Assembly (NCBI RefSeq): GCF_900114605.1
Contig: NZ_FOTP01000004.1
Coordinates: 310,001 to 374,000, forward strand
Length of the DNA: 64,000 bases
From: Bradyrhizobium sp. NFR13
GTDB taxonomy: Bacteria; Pseudomonadota; Alphaproteobacteria; Rhizobiales; Xanthobacteraceae
Reading direction: 5' to 3'
Shown: in pieces, positions 26,555 to 36,207 of the stretch
How positions within the stretch are numbered: the stretch's first letter is position 1
Layout of the letters: each line of letters opens with the position of its first letter
Made by a program: the position numbers and the translations under genes
The notes under the pieces: model-generated
What the model was told of the DNA's origin: nothing
The model's input: only the letters and a program-made list of their open reading frames with translations
Database searches by the model: none

Positions 26555-27754
26555 TCATGAGCACAATTTCCCAAGTGCATCGAACAGCGCGAGGTTGAGG
26601 CGCTTCAGATCGTTGTTCACCGGCTCCGGCTGGGACGAGAATTTTGCCACGACCAGTTCGGCGCGCGGATTTACGTAGAGATATTGTCCGTGAATGCCGA
26701 GGGCGAAGAACGCGCCGCTCGCATCGCCCGTCTGATACCACTTGTTGCGATAGCGGCCGTCCGGCAGCCATTCGACGAACTTGCCCGCGCGCCAGGCCTC
26801 TGCGGAGCCGTTGGCGATGGTATCCGATACCCAGTCCTGCGAAACGATCCGGCGACCGTTGGCCATGCCGCCCAGCCGCATCATCTCGCCGATACGGGCG
26901 AGGTCGCGCGAGGTCATGCAGAAACCGCCGCCGGTTCGCGGGGTGCCGGCCGCATCGACCGTAATATAAGCATCCTGCCGCGCGCCGAGCGGCTGCCACA
27001 AGCGCGCAGCCGCAAAGTCGGTGAAACGCTGACCCGAGGCGCGTTCGATCACCAGACCCAGCACGTCCGAATTCGGCGAGCAGTAGTGAAAGGGGCCTCC
27101 GTGATCGCCGGCGTCCTTTTGCAGCGAGGCGAGGAAGGCCAGCAGGGAGTCCGGCGTATCGCCGGCCTTGGACGGCTCGAGCAGGCCGGCGCGACGATAT
27201 CTGGCGAAGTCGCCGCGCGGATCCTGATAGGTCTCTTCGAAATCGAGGCTTACCCGCATGTCGAGGATATCGCGTATTCGCGAATCTGCGAAGGCGGAGG
27301 ACTTCAGTTCCGGCACGTATTGCGAGACGATATCGTCGAGATCGATCAGGCCATCGCTGTACAAAATCCCGGCGACGACCGATGTCACCGACTTGCTCGC
27401 GGAGAACAGAATGTGCCGCGACTGCGCAGTAAAATTCGGCGCATGGTAATCCGCAACAACGCGTCCGGATTTCATCACGACGAGCGCGTCGGTCGACGTT
27501 CTGCGCAGAACATCCAAGACACCAGCGGCTTCTCCACCGACGGGAAACGTCTGCCTGAGCAAGTCTGCGGGATCGACAGGCGGGTCCTCGATCAGGCCCG
27601 GCGTTGCTGCAATCTGCGCCGTCGGAATGAGCTCGGACACATGGCGGAATGCCCAGACATTCCAGGGTGCCTGACGCCAGTTGTCGAGACGGACGTCACT
27701 GCGCGCAAAGCCGTAGTCCGCTTCGAAAGCGGATGCGTGTGCGCGGCTGCTCAT
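26555..27754 (-). CDS. Serine hydrolase of the beta-lactamase fold, 6-aminohexanoate-dimer hydrolase (NylB)-like
   Basis: 399 aa. Start at ATG 27754 because it overlaps the PhzF-like gene's TGA (ATGA). The N-terminal LDNWRQAPWNVWAFRHVSELIP closely matches the start of NylB, a nylon-oligomer amidase, and is not general to class C beta-lactamases. Catalytic S118-A-S-K121 (the S-x-x-K motif), Y224 in YCSPNSDVL, and GIHGQ near the C-terminus correspond to NylB Ser112/Lys115, Tyr215 and its GIHGQ. Likely hydrolyses an ester or amide; activity on 6-aminohexanoate dimers cannot be assumed, because many esterases share this fold. No signal peptide. Confidence 0.9.
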   Translation of the reverse strand: MSSRAHASAFEADYGFARSDVRLDNWRQAPWNVWAFRHVSELIPTAQIAATPGLIEDPPVDPADLLRQTFPVGGEAAGVLDVLRRTSTDALVVMKSGRVVADYHAPNFTAQSRHILFSASKSVTSVVAGILYSDGLIDLDDIVSQYVPELKSSAFADSRIRDILDMRVSLDFEETYQDPRGDFARYRRAGLLEPSKAGDTPDSLLAFLASLQKDAGDHGGPFHYCSPNSDVLGLVIERASGQRFTDFAAARLWQPLGARQDAYITVDAAGTPRTGGGFCMTSRDLARIGEMMRLGGMANGRRIVSQDWVSDTIANGSAEAWRAGKFVEWLPDGRYRNKWYQTGDASGAFFALGIHGQYLYVNPRAELVVAKFSSQPEPVNNDLKRLNLALFDALGKLCS

Positions 27755-28659
27755 GAACTGATCTTCTCGCAATCGGTCGGCTGAACGGCGCCGCCGAGCC
27801 AGCAGCCGTTGAGATCGCCGTCATCGAAGCTGAAGCGCACCTTGATCGCGGAGGGGCGATTCATCACGCGTCCCTGGCGAATGGTGATCTGGCGCTCCGA
27901 CGCATCCACCATCCGGTTCGCGAGGAGACCGAATGACAAGGCGGAGGCTGCAATGCCTGTTGCCGCATCTTCCGGGTAGCCTGATGAACTCGGAAACTGC
28001 CGCGCATCGATGACCTGCGCCTGCTGGTCGGAAACCGCGTAGGGATAGAGACTGGTGGAGTTGATGCTGTTGCACAGCCGCTCCATCCTCGAGAAGTCAG
28101 GCTTCAGGCCATCGAGGATGGACACACTCTTCAACGGAATGAGGGTCTTGACCCGGCTTGTGCGTGCATTCTGGATCGGGAAGGGGGCCAGGCAGTCGGC
28201 ACCGATACCGAGGACGTCGAGAATGTCATCGACGCTTCGGGATGTATCGGGAAGGGGCTCGACGATCCCTGCGGGCTGCGAGACCTCAACCGAGATATCC
28301 CGTTCGTCTGATTGGCTGATCCGCGCCTGAACGCGGCCGCTCGTCGTCAGGATCGTGATCCGATCGCGCTGCAGCCGGCCGAGCTGCTGAAGCAGCCATG
28401 TTGCGCCGACGGTGGCGTGTCCGCACATGGACATCTCATGATTGGGTACCCAGAAGCGAAACTCGAAATCGCAATCCGAGTCCGGTGGAGGTGGCAACAC
28501 AAACCCGCTCTCGTGCCCGTAGGCGCGTGCGATCTGCTGCATCTCCGCATCACTCGTGCCTGCAGCATCGACGACGATAGGTGCGGGATTGCCGCCCTGC
28601 GGACCTGCCGCAAAGACACTAACAAATCGAACCTGCGGTTCGGCAGACGTTGTGGCCAT
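27751..28659 (-). CDS. PhzF-family (diaminopimelate-epimerase fold) isomerase-like protein
   Basis: 302 aa from ATG 28659; the frame is open to 28881 but that part is Arg/Ser-rich filler. Features: VSVFAAGPQGGNPAPIVV at the start; HESGFV, the place of the catalytic Glu in PhzF; MSMCGHATVGATWLL; and GYPEDAATGIAASAL, the conserved G..EDAATG.AA near the C-terminus. PhzF itself isomerises a dihydro-anthranilate in phenazine synthesis, but most family members have unknown substrates. It is translationally coupled to the NylB-like hydrolase, so the two probably act on the same compound. Confidence 0.9.
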   Translation of the reverse strand: MATTSAEPQVRFVSVFAAGPQGGNPAPIVVDAAGTSDAEMQQIARAYGHESGFVLPPPPDSDCDFEFRFWVPNHEMSMCGHATVGATWLLQQLGRLQRDRITILTTSGRVQARISQSDERDISVEVSQPAGIVEPLPDTSRSVDDILDVLGIGADCLAPFPIQNARTSRVKTLIPLKSVSILDGLKPDFSRMERLCNSINSTSLYPYAVSDQQAQVIDARQFPSSSGYPEDAATGIAASALSFGLLANRMVDASERQITIRQGRVMNRPSAIKVRFSFDDGDLNGCWLGGAVQPTDCEKISS

Positions 28660-28774
28660 GTGATGCACTTTCCAACCGGTTCGTACGTTCGCTGTACGCG
28701 TCAGCCAACGCTGCACGGAATTCACCGGCGCCAGACTACGGAGGACGTTGCTGCGGCGCGCGTTCCAGCGGGCC

Positions 28775-29650
28775 TTAGATTTTGATCGGCCGGGCCATGC
28801 GCTTGCGGACTTCGCTTGGCGATTGGCCGTCTGCCCGGCGCATCGCATGGGCGAGCGCCGCCCCGCTGTCGAAGCCGACACGGAGCGCGATCTCGCCGAT
28901 CGGGAGATCGGTTGCCTTCAATAGCTCACTTGCATTGTCGAGGCGAATCCGTTGCTGGAATTCGCCGATCGACGCCCCGGTCCCCGCGCGGAACAGTCGG
29001 GTGATGTGACGCCGCGAAACGCCGAACCGTTCTTCCAAGGCGTCGAGCGGAACATCCTGGTCGGCATGGAGGGTGAGATAGTCCTTCAGCTCCGCAACCA
29101 GCATCGTGCCGTGTTCGCGATGCGAGGCACTGGATACGGCATCGCCGGTCAGAGCCTCAGCGATGCACTGAACGAGCAGGGCAGAGGACAGTCCATGCCG
29201 GACATGGGCATTGCCATAGGCGTGCCTGCCATCCCCGACCAGCAGGGCCTGCAGAGCGCGCAGTCTGTCTGACCGGCGAAACAGCCGGGTCGTTGATGTC
29301 CTGCGGCGGAATTCGCTCAGCGAGCCGTTCTCCCTTTCGAGGCGCTTCAGGACCGAGCCAGTTGCGTAGATGGCGACATGGCTGTGCGAACCGATACCCG
29401 CGCGCGTCTCATGCGCATGGTTCGGGGGAACGATCGCAAACCGATCCTGCGACAGCCAGCTGCCTTCGCGTCCGGCTTCGTGCTTGAGTTCGATCGTCCC
29501 GCGGCTCGGCAGGATGAACATCAGGCAATCATGCCAGTGCCACGGCATGGCGTAATCGCCGCGACCGGCGACAGCCGCATGCTCGTCGTCCGCCGCGATC
29601 AGGAGATCCGCATTTGCCGGATGACGCAGCCGTTCGAATGAACTCAGCAT
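28775..29650 (-). CDS. AraC-family transcriptional regulator
   Basis: 291 aa from ATG 29650; a GTG at 29662 would add four residues. N-terminal cupin-like sensor at ~10-150 (MPWHWHDCLMFILPSRGTIEL, IVPPNHAHET). C-terminal AraC DNA-binding domain at ~190-285 (VPLDALEERFGVSRRHITRLFRAGTGASIGEFQQRIRLDNA, LPIGEIALRVGFDSGAALAHAMRR). Transcribed in the same direction as phzF and the NylB-like gene, 115 bases upstream of phzF, and probably controls them. Confidence 0.92.
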   Translation of the reverse strand: MLSSFERLRHPANADLLIAADDEHAAVAGRGDYAMPWHWHDCLMFILPSRGTIELKHEAGREGSWLSQDRFAIVPPNHAHETRAGIGSHSHVAIYATGSVLKRLERENGSLSEFRRRTSTTRLFRRSDRLRALQALLVGDGRHAYGNAHVRHGLSSALLVQCIAEALTGDAVSSASHREHGTMLVAELKDYLTLHADQDVPLDALEERFGVSRRHITRLFRAGTGASIGEFQQRIRLDNASELLKATDLPIGEIALRVGFDSGAALAHAMRRADGQSPSEVRKRMARPIKI

Positions 29651-29717
29651 GTTCGGGCCCACATGTGTTGTCGACGAACCTAGCAGGGTGCGCCAATGCC
29701 TGCCAATCGACGCCCGG

Positions 29718-30203
29718 TTACTCCGCCGCGATGGCCGCCGGCTTCGGGCGCTTCTTCACGCGCTTGATGGTGCCCGAGAAGGTCAGCAGCGAACGTTCGC
29801 CGGCTTTCAGGATTCCCCGCAGGAAGATCAATGAGCCGCCGATCCGGGTCATTTCGCCGTGGCATTCGACCAGCTCGCCTTCCTTGGCAGCGTCGAGGAA
29901 TTCGCAGCCGAACGAGACGGTGATACCGGGGCCCTGCAGCTCGCGGGAGGCCAGTGCAAACAGGCAATAATCGGCGAAAGTCATGAAGCAGCCGCCATGG
30001 ACGTTCTTCATGCCGTTGAGGTGCTTTTTCTCGACCCGGAAGGCGCAGCGGACGGAGCCGTTGGCCTCGACCTTGTGCCAGAACGGGCCGGAGACCGATT
30101 CGAAGGAATCCCGCTTCCAGGTGGTCCAGCCCGCAAATTCCCCCTCCGTCGCGGTATAGGCGTCGGCGTGGAACGGGATGGTGGCATCGGCGGGCACATT
30201 CAC
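29718..30203 (-). CDS. PaaI-family hotdog-fold thioesterase
   Basis: 161 aa. GTG start at 30203 supported by an AAGGAG ribosome site 8 bases upstream on the minus strand. The hotdog motif is HLNGMKNVHGGCFMTFADYCLFA (the HGG of the 4HBT/PaaI family, residues ~61-83), with GITVSFGCEFLDAAKEGELVE as the second helix-strand unit. Hydrolyses acyl-CoA thioesters in the cytoplasm; the C-terminal lysine-rich tail (KRVKKRPKPAA) is not part of the fold. It diverges from purL. The 216-base gap between them has GC-rich hairpins only. Confidence 0.9.
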   Translation of the reverse strand: MNVPADATIPFHADAYTATEGEFAGWTTWKRDSFESVSGPFWHKVEANGSVRCAFRVEKKHLNGMKNVHGGCFMTFADYCLFALASRELQGPGITVSFGCEFLDAAKEGELVECHGEMTRIGGSLIFLRGILKAGERSLLTFSGTIKRVKKRPKPAAIAAE

Positions 30204-30419
30204 GGTCTGAACTCCTTGGATTGGCTGAGAAAAGTGTTAAATCCGATCCATCCGGCGGGCGCAATCCGGCGCCGGCGCAGGGCCTTATGCAGGCTGTTTT
30301 TCGAGCAGTAAGGGCGTTGCCCGGGCAAAGCTTGGGACATGCGGGGAACGGGCCGGAATAGGCCTTTTCCGCATGCCCCGATCTCCCTATGAAGAAGCCT
30401 TACAGAGCCAAGAGACCCC

Positions 30420-32624
30420 ATGACCGAGCCAAAGATCACTCCCGAACTCATCGCTTCCCACGGCCTCAAGCCCGACGAGTATGAGCGCATTCTCAAGCTG
30501 ATCGGGCGGGAGCCGACTTTCACCGAGCTCGGCATCTTCTCGGCCATGTGGAACGAGCATTGCTCGTACAAATCCTCGCGCATCCATCTGAAGGGGCTGC
30601 CGACCAAGGCGCCATGGGTGCTGCAGGGGCCGGGCGAGAATGCCGGCGTCATCGATATCGGTGACAATCAGGCCATCGTGTTCAAGATGGAGAGCCACAA
30701 CCACCCGTCCTATATCGAGCCCTATCAGGGCGCGACCACCGGTGTCGGCGGCATCCTGCGCGACGTCTTCACCATGGGCGCGCGTCCGATCGCCTGCCTC
30801 AACGCGATCAGCTTCGGCGCGCCGGAACATCCCAAGACCCGCCACCTCGTCTCCGGCGTCGTCGCCGGCATCGGCGGCTATGGCAATTCCTTCGGCGTGC
30901 CCACTGTGGGCGGCCAGACGCGTTTCCACACCCGCTATGACGGCAACAACCTCGTCAACGCGATGGCGGTCGGTTTGGCCGATGCCGACAAGATCTTCCT
31001 CGCCGCGGCCTCCGGCGTGAACATGCCGATCGTCTATCTCGGCTCCAAAACGGGCCGCGACGGCATCCACGGTGCGTCGATGGCTTCGGCTGAATTCGAC
31101 GACGCATCCGAGGAGAAGCGCCCGACCGTGCAGGTCGGCGATCCCTTCGCCGAAAAACTGCTGCTGGAAGCCTGTCTCGAGATCATGGCCGCCGATTGCG
31201 TGATCGCGATCCAGGACATGGGCGCGGCGGGTCTGACGTGTTCCGCGGTTGAAATGGGCGCCAAGGGCGACCTCGGCGTCGAACTCAATCTCGATGCGGT
31301 GCCGACGCGCGAAGAGGGCATGACCGCCTATGAAATGATGCTGTCGGAAAGCCAGGAGCGCATGCTCATGGTGCTGAAGCCCGAAAAGGAAAAACAGGCC
31401 GAGGCGATCTTCAAGAAGTGGGGTCTCGACTTTGCCATCGTCGGCTACACCACGCCGACGCTGCGTTTCGTGGTGAAGCACGGCGGCAAGACCATGGCCG
31501 ACCTGCCGATCAAGGAACTCGGCGACGAGGCGCCGCTCTATGACCGCCCGCATGTGCCGTCGCCGACACTCCCGGTGATCCACGCGCGCGATGTCAAAGC
31601 TCCGTCGTCGATTTCCGATGCACTCGAGAAGCTGATCGGCACGCCGGACCTGTGCTCGAAGCGCTGGGTGTGGGAGCAGTATGACCACGTCATCGGCGGC
31701 AACACCGTGCAGCGTCCTGGCGGCGACGCCGCGGTGGTGCGGATCGAGGACGGCCCGAAGGGCATCGCGATGTCGGTCGACGTGACGCCGCGCTATTGCG
31801 AGGCCGATCCGGTCGAGGGCGGCAAGCAGGCGGTGGCCGAAGCCTGGCGCAACATCACGGCTGTGGGCGGCAAGCCGCTGGCGGTGACCGACAATCTCAA
31901 CTTCGGCAATCCTGAGCGGCCCGAGATCATGGGCCAGCTTGTCGGCTGCCTGAAGGGCATCGGCGAAGCCTGTGTCGCGCTCGACTTCCCGATCGTGTCG
32001 GGCAATGTGTCGCTCTACAACGAGACCAACGGCCGCGGCATCCTGCCGACCCCGTCGATCGGCGGCGTCGGCGTGCTCGACGACTTCACCAGGTCGGCGA
32101 CGCTGGCGTTCAAGAAAGAGGGCGAGGCGATCCTGCTGATCGGCGCGACGGAAGGCTGGCTCGGCCAGTCGGTCTATCTGCGCGATGTTGCTGGCCGCGA
32201 GGAGGGCGCGCCGCCGCCGGTCGATCTCGCCACCGAGAAACGCAATGGCGACGTGGTTCGCGGCATGATCCATGCCGGGACCGCCACCGCCGTGCATGAT
32301 ATCGCCGATGGCGGCTTGCTGGTGGCGCTCGCCGAAATGGCGATGGCTTCCGGCATCGGCGCGAAGCTCGATGCCGCGCCATCATCCATCGTGCCGCATG
32401 CGTTCTGGTTCGGCGAGGATCAGGCGCGTTACATCGTGACTGTCGCGGAAGATCAGCTGCTGACCGTGCTGTCGAAGCTGAAGAATGTTGGCGTGCCCTG
32501 CGTGCAGATCGGCAAGACTGGCGGCCATACCGTGGCCATTGCCGGCGAGCGTGCCGTTGATATCAAGGCGCTCGTGCATGCCCATGAGAGCTGGTTGCCG
32601 AACTATATGAGCGGCAAGGCGTAA
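30420..32624 (+). CDS. purL: Phosphoribosylformylglycinamidine synthase subunit PurL (short form)
   Basis: 734 aa, the length of the short PurL that needs PurS and PurQ, both encoded at 14963-15917. The ATP-grasp-like AIRS fold is seen in [20 protein letters not shown] near the start, then [43 protein letters not shown] and [27 protein letters not shown]; the second half repeats it ([36 protein letters not shown]). Converts FGAR to FGAM, step 4 of purine synthesis, in the cytoplasm. Followed by a 15-bp perfect hairpin at 32640. Confidence 0.98.
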   Translation: MTEPKITPELIASHGLKPDEYERILKLIGREPTFTELGIFSAMWNEHCSYKSSRIHLKGLPTKAPWVLQGPGENAGVIDIGDNQAIVFKMESHNHPSYIEPYQGATTGVGGILRDVFTMGARPIACLNAISFGAPEHPKTRHLVSGVVAGIGGYGNSFGVPTVGGQTRFHTRYDGNNLVNAMAVGLADADKIFLAAASGVNMPIVYLGSKTGRDGIHGASMASAEFDDASEEKRPTVQVGDPFAEKLLLEACLEIMAADCVIAIQDMGAAGLTCSAVEMGAKGDLGVELNLDAVPTREEGMTAYEMMLSESQERMLMVLKPEKEKQAEAIFKKWGLDFAIVGYTTPTLRFVVKHGGKTMADLPIKELGDEAPLYDRPHVPSPTLPVIHARDVKAPSSISDALEKLIGTPDLCSKRWVWEQYDHVIGGNTVQRPGGDAAVVRIEDGPKGIAMSVDVTPRYCEADPVEGGKQAVAEAWRNITAVGGKPLAVTDNLNFGNPERPEIMGQLVGCLKGIGEACVALDFPIVSGNVSLYNETNGRGILPTPSIGGVGVLDDFTRSATLAFKKEGEAILLIGATEGWLGQSVYLRDVAGREEGAPPPVDLATEKRNGDVVRGMIHAGTATAVHDIADGGLLVALAEMAMASGIGAKLDAAPSSIVPHAFWFGEDQARYIVTVAEDQLLTVLSKLKNVGVPCVQIGKTGGHTVAIAGERAVDIKALVHAHESWLPNYMSGKA

Positions 32625-32639
32625 GCGACATCACTCTCA

Positions 32640-32674
32640 GCTCTTGTCGCCCGGTCAGGCCGGGCGACAAGAGC
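32640..32674. repeat. Perfect 15-bp palindrome after purL, probable transcript end
   Basis: GCTCTTGTCGCCCGG (32640-32654) and its exact reverse complement (32660-32674) flank a 5-base loop, 15 bases after the purL stop. The core CGCCCGG...CCGGGCG is shared with the palindromes at 4118 and 45653. There is no T-run, so it may end transcription weakly or protect the 3' end. Confidence 0.7.
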
Positions 32675-32769
32675 GATGACGTTCGAGCGCAGTTGCCCGG
32701 GCCGATGTCGTGCGGCTGCAAATCGTATCGAAATTACCTTCATTCACCGATAGGTCGTTTTTCTCGTAC

Positions 32770-32797
32770 TTGCCGCCGGGCGCTTTACAGGCATAAT
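32770..32797 (+). promoter_or_regulatory. Candidate sigma-70-type promoter of the porin gene
   Basis: TTGCCG at 32770-32775 and CATAAT at 32792-32797 are 16 bases apart and sit 27 bases upstream of the porin GTG start at 32825. The short untranslated leader would include the GGGAGG ribosome site. Confidence 0.4.
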
Positions 32798-32824
32798 TTG
32801 CACGGAGCTAACGGGAGGCTCGGA

Positions 32825-34333
32825 GTGCGAAGCTCGACATTGCCTGCTGCTTTGATCATTGCAGCCGCTGGCGCCTGCTTCCAGGGAGCCGCGTGGGCGG
32901 CCGACATTGCCGCGAAGGGAACTCCTGCAGCAATGACGACTTCCCTGCCTAGGACATGTACCGATGGCCGGGACTTCATCAGCACGGATTGCCAGCTAAC
33001 CTGGCACGGCATCACGGTCTACGGCACGATCGACATGGGGGGCGGCTGGCAGAGCCATGGCGCATCGTGGGATCCGCGATCCGCCGTCGGAGCCTCATAC
33101 CTGATCCAGAAACAGAACAATTCACCGCGTTGGAGCCTTGCCCCCAACAGTTTGAGCAATTCCACCATTGGTATCAAGGGAGCCCTGCCGATCGGCGGCG
33201 ACGTCTCCGGTGTCTTTGCTGTCGATGCGGGTTTCGACCCATACTCGTTGCGACTATCGAACGGGCCGGGATCGGTCGCTGCAAATGCCGGCGTCCCGCA
33301 AAATCTCGCAACCGCATTCTCCGATTCCAGCCGGGCAGGGCAGTGGTACAACGGCGTTGGTTACGTCGGCGTCAGTTCTCCAAGCTACGGCACTCTGACA
33401 GTTTTCCGACAGAACTCGCTGACCCTGGACGCTGTCTTCGATTACGATCCGTTCGGCGGTTCCTACGCCTTCTCCCCTATCGGCTTTCAGGGGATCACAT
33501 GCGGCGGTGGCAATACCGAGAACTGTAGGAACTCGACGTCATTGAAATATAAGGTCAATGTCGGTCAATTTCGCGCAGCTGCGCTATGGCAGTTCGGCGG
33601 TTACGCCGACAACAATGGCTCGAATGGTGCGTATCAGTTCCAGGTCGGAGGCGATATCCGATCGTTGGGCAACGGCGTGCTTTCGATCGACGTAATTTAC
33701 AGCTTTGTCAGGGATTCGGTGTCGCTCGCACTCGCGCCGGGAAGCAACAACGCCAACGGCGTGCCGATACCGCCGTTCTTGCCGCAGACCCTGACAGCGA
33801 CGATCTCCGACAACGAAGCTGTGATGCTGGTGGCGAAATACACCAACGGACCGCTGAAGCTCTACTCGGGTTACGAACATATTCGATATGCGGCGCCGAG
33901 CAATCCGCAGACAGCCTTTACCACTATTGCAGGTGACTTTGTTTGTCAGGGCTGCGCGGGATTCAACAACACGAATATCAACAACACTGCATTCGGCGTG
34001 AATGGTCTGGGAAACAAGACGTTCCAGGTGATGTGGGTGGGTGGCAAATACGCTATTACTGAAAATCTCGATGTGATCGGCGCCTATTATCATTATATCC
34101 AAGACTCCTTCTTCGGCACCGCCGCCGGGGGGCTCGCCCCCTGTTCGGGCACCGAGCATGCGCAATGCGCCGGAACGTTCGACGGGATTTCTGCCGCTGT
34201 CGATTGGCGGTTTGCACCGAAGTGGGATCTCTATTCGGGCATTATGTTCACGCAGGTGAGTGGCGGATTGGCCTCTGGCTTTCTCCAGCGCAACAACATC
34301 GCTCCAACGGTGGGCTTGCGGTTCCGCTTCTGA
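32825..34333 (+). CDS. Outer-membrane porin (Bradyrhizobium-type, 16-strand)
   Basis: 502 aa. GTG start at 32825 follows GGGAGG and gives a clean signal peptide (VRSSTLPAALIIAAAGACF, cleavage near WAA-DIA); the ORF from 32693 adds nonsense. Porin features: WHGITVYGTIDMGGGWQSHG as the first strands, STIGIKGALPIGGDVSGVFAVDAGFDP, YVGVSSPSYGTLTVFRQN as the loop-3 region, and a C-terminal strand ending LRFRF with aromatic terminus. General diffusion or substrate-specific porin. Asn/Ser/Thr-rich loops and lower local GC in places suggest a more recently acquired gene than purL before it. Confidence 0.9.
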   Translation: MRSSTLPAALIIAAAGACFQGAAWAADIAAKGTPAAMTTSLPRTCTDGRDFISTDCQLTWHGITVYGTIDMGGGWQSHGASWDPRSAVGASYLIQKQNNSPRWSLAPNSLSNSTIGIKGALPIGGDVSGVFAVDAGFDPYSLRLSNGPGSVAANAGVPQNLATAFSDSSRAGQWYNGVGYVGVSSPSYGTLTVFRQNSLTLDAVFDYDPFGGSYAFSPIGFQGITCGGGNTENCRNSTSLKYKVNVGQFRAAALWQFGGYADNNGSNGAYQFQVGGDIRSLGNGVLSIDVIYSFVRDSVSLALAPGSNNANGVPIPPFLPQTLTATISDNEAVMLVAKYTNGPLKLYSGYEHIRYAAPSNPQTAFTTIAGDFVCQGCAGFNNTNINNTAFGVNGLGNKTFQVMWVGGKYAITENLDVIGAYYHYIQDSFFGTAAGGLAPCSGTEHAQCAGTFDGISAAVDWRFAPKWDLYSGIMFTQVSGGLASGFLQRNNIAPTVGLRFRF

Positions 34334-34421
34334 AAGCCGGGCAGGAAAATCTGGGGGAGCGACGTTGGCGGCGAAGGTGGCGATGCTAGACTGCATCCTG
34401 CAGTCGCGGGGAGACGACGTT

Positions 34422-36178
34422 ATGGCTCGCTTGCTTTCGGTCAATGTGGGCCTGCCGCGCGACATCCCGTGGCAAGGCAAGACCGTTCACACCGCGATCT
34501 GGAAAGCGCCGGTTCTGGGCCGGCGTATGGTCCGCCGCCTCAATATCGACGGCGACGGGCAGGGCGATCTGGCCGGACATGGTGGCGAGCACCGCGCGGT
34601 GTTCGTCTATCAAATGGACTCCTATCGCTTCTGGCAAAGCGAACTCGGCCGCAACGACTTCAGCTATGGACAATTCGGCGAGAATTTTACGGTCGACGGC
34701 CTTACGGACCGCGAGGTCTGCATCGGGGACCGCTACCGCATCGGCAGTGCGTTGTTCGAAGTGACACAGCCGCGCGTCACCTGTTATCGCGTTGGCATCC
34801 GCATGAATGAGCCGCAAATGGCCGCGCTGCTGGTTGCGCGCGGCAGGCCCGGTTTCTATCTCCGCGTCATCGAGGAAGGCGAGGTCGGGGCCGGCGACGA
34901 GATCGTTCAGGTCACGGCCGGTGCTGAGCGCATGAGTGTCGCAGAGATCGACGCGCTGCTTTACAGGCCCGGTCATCCCCGCAACGAGCTCGTGCGTGCA
35001 CTGCGCATTCCCGCGCTCAGCGCAGGCTGGCGCGGATCCTTCGAGGCGCTGCTCGCGCAAGAGGACAATGGCGGGGCTACTGGAAATGTCGGGCTTGGTC
35101 CGGCGTCCACGCCACCGGCCTGGGCCGGCTTCCGTCCGTTGCGCGTGTCGCGTAAGGTCCGCGAAAGCAGCAGCGTGATGTCCCTCGAGCTTGAATCGGC
35201 GGATCAACGTCCGCTGGCGGCGGCACTTCCCGGACAGTTCGTCGTGTTGCGGCTCGGTCTAGCGCGGGGCACGCCGGCACTGCTGCGCAGCTATTCGCTG
35301 TCCGGCGAACCCAGCGACCGCTGCTATCGCATCAGCGTCAAGCATGAGCCGCACGGCGCCGCGAGCGGCTATATCGACGAGGGTGTGCAGATCGGCGACG
35401 TGCTGGAAGTGAGTGCGCCGCGCGGCAGCTTCACGCTTCGGCCGGGCGATGGCCCGGTCGTACTGCTGAGCGCCGGAGTCGGAGTGACGCCTGTCATGGC
35501 GATGCTGCACGCGTTGGCGGCCGAGGCGTCGCCGCGAAATATCTGGTGGCTCCACGGCGCCCGCCATGGACGCGAGCATCCGTTTGCCCAGGAGGCAAAA
35601 GCCATGCTTGAGGCCCTGGCGCACGGCCATCGCCACATCCGCTATAGCGCGCCCGATCCGCAGACAGGTTGGGTACGGATTTCGATGCCCAGGGACATCT
35701 GGACATGGCAGTGCTGCGCGAGCTCGACGTCCCGCGCAATGCCGATTTCTTCATTTGCGGGCCGTCGGCTTTCATCAGAGAACTGAGCGCGGGGCTTGCA
35801 GCCTGGGGCGTTGCCAAGACCCGTATCCATGCCGAGCTGTTCGGCGCCGGTCCTTCAAGCACTCCGGGTATCGCCGCCTCGCCGCAGCGGCCGCCGCATT
35901 TACCGGAAGGGCCCGCGGGCGAGGGACCGCTGGTGTCGTTCGCGCGAAGCGGCCTGAATGTGCATTGGGGTCCGGCGTTTCAGAACCTGCTCGAGCTTGC
36001 CGAAGCGTGCGACGTGCCGGTGCGGTGGTCGTGCCGTACGGGCATCTGTCACTCCTGCGAAAGCGGGCTTGTGGCCGGGACAGTCACGTACCAGCCGGAT
36101 CCCGTCGATACGCCGGCGGCCGGCAACGTGCTGATCTGCTGCGCGCGGCCCGAGGGCGATGTGGTCGTCGATCTCTGA
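34422..36178 (+). pseudogene. MOSC - ferredoxin reductase - [2Fe-2S] ferredoxin fusion, interrupted by a frameshift
   Basis: ATG 34422 (after GGGGAG) starts a YiiM-type MOSC domain (~1-165; GDLAGHGGEHRAVFVYQMDSYRFW), then a 3-alpha region, then an FAD/NAD reductase (~235-410; LLRSYSLSGEPSDRCYRIS, VVLLSAGVGVTPVMAML). At about 35655-35666 the coding frame changes: the first frame runs on to a stop at 35786 as nonsense, while sense continues in the -1 frame from 35663 (DRLGTDFDAQGHL) through the rest of the reductase and a plant-type ferredoxin domain (C-x4-C-x2-C in WSCRTGICHSCE, final Cys in NVLICC) to 36178. One missing base explains everything. An intact product would move electrons from NAD(P)H to a molybdenum-type hydroxylation or reduction. 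Whether it is a true mutation or a read error is unknown. Confidence 0.85.
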
Positions 36179-36207
36179 GGCGGTCGCGGAGGCGCCACGC
36201 CAGTGTC

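Noticed and set aside
30387-32297. Minus-strand open frame of 636 codons antisense to purL
   Set aside because: It is the mirror of the purL frame in GC-rich DNA; His/Arg/Ala-heavy composition, no domain, and purL is certain.
35655-35670. Programmed ribosomal frameshift in the MOSC-reductase gene
   Set aside because: No slippery heptamer or downstream structure is evident at the junction; a simple one-base loss explains it better.
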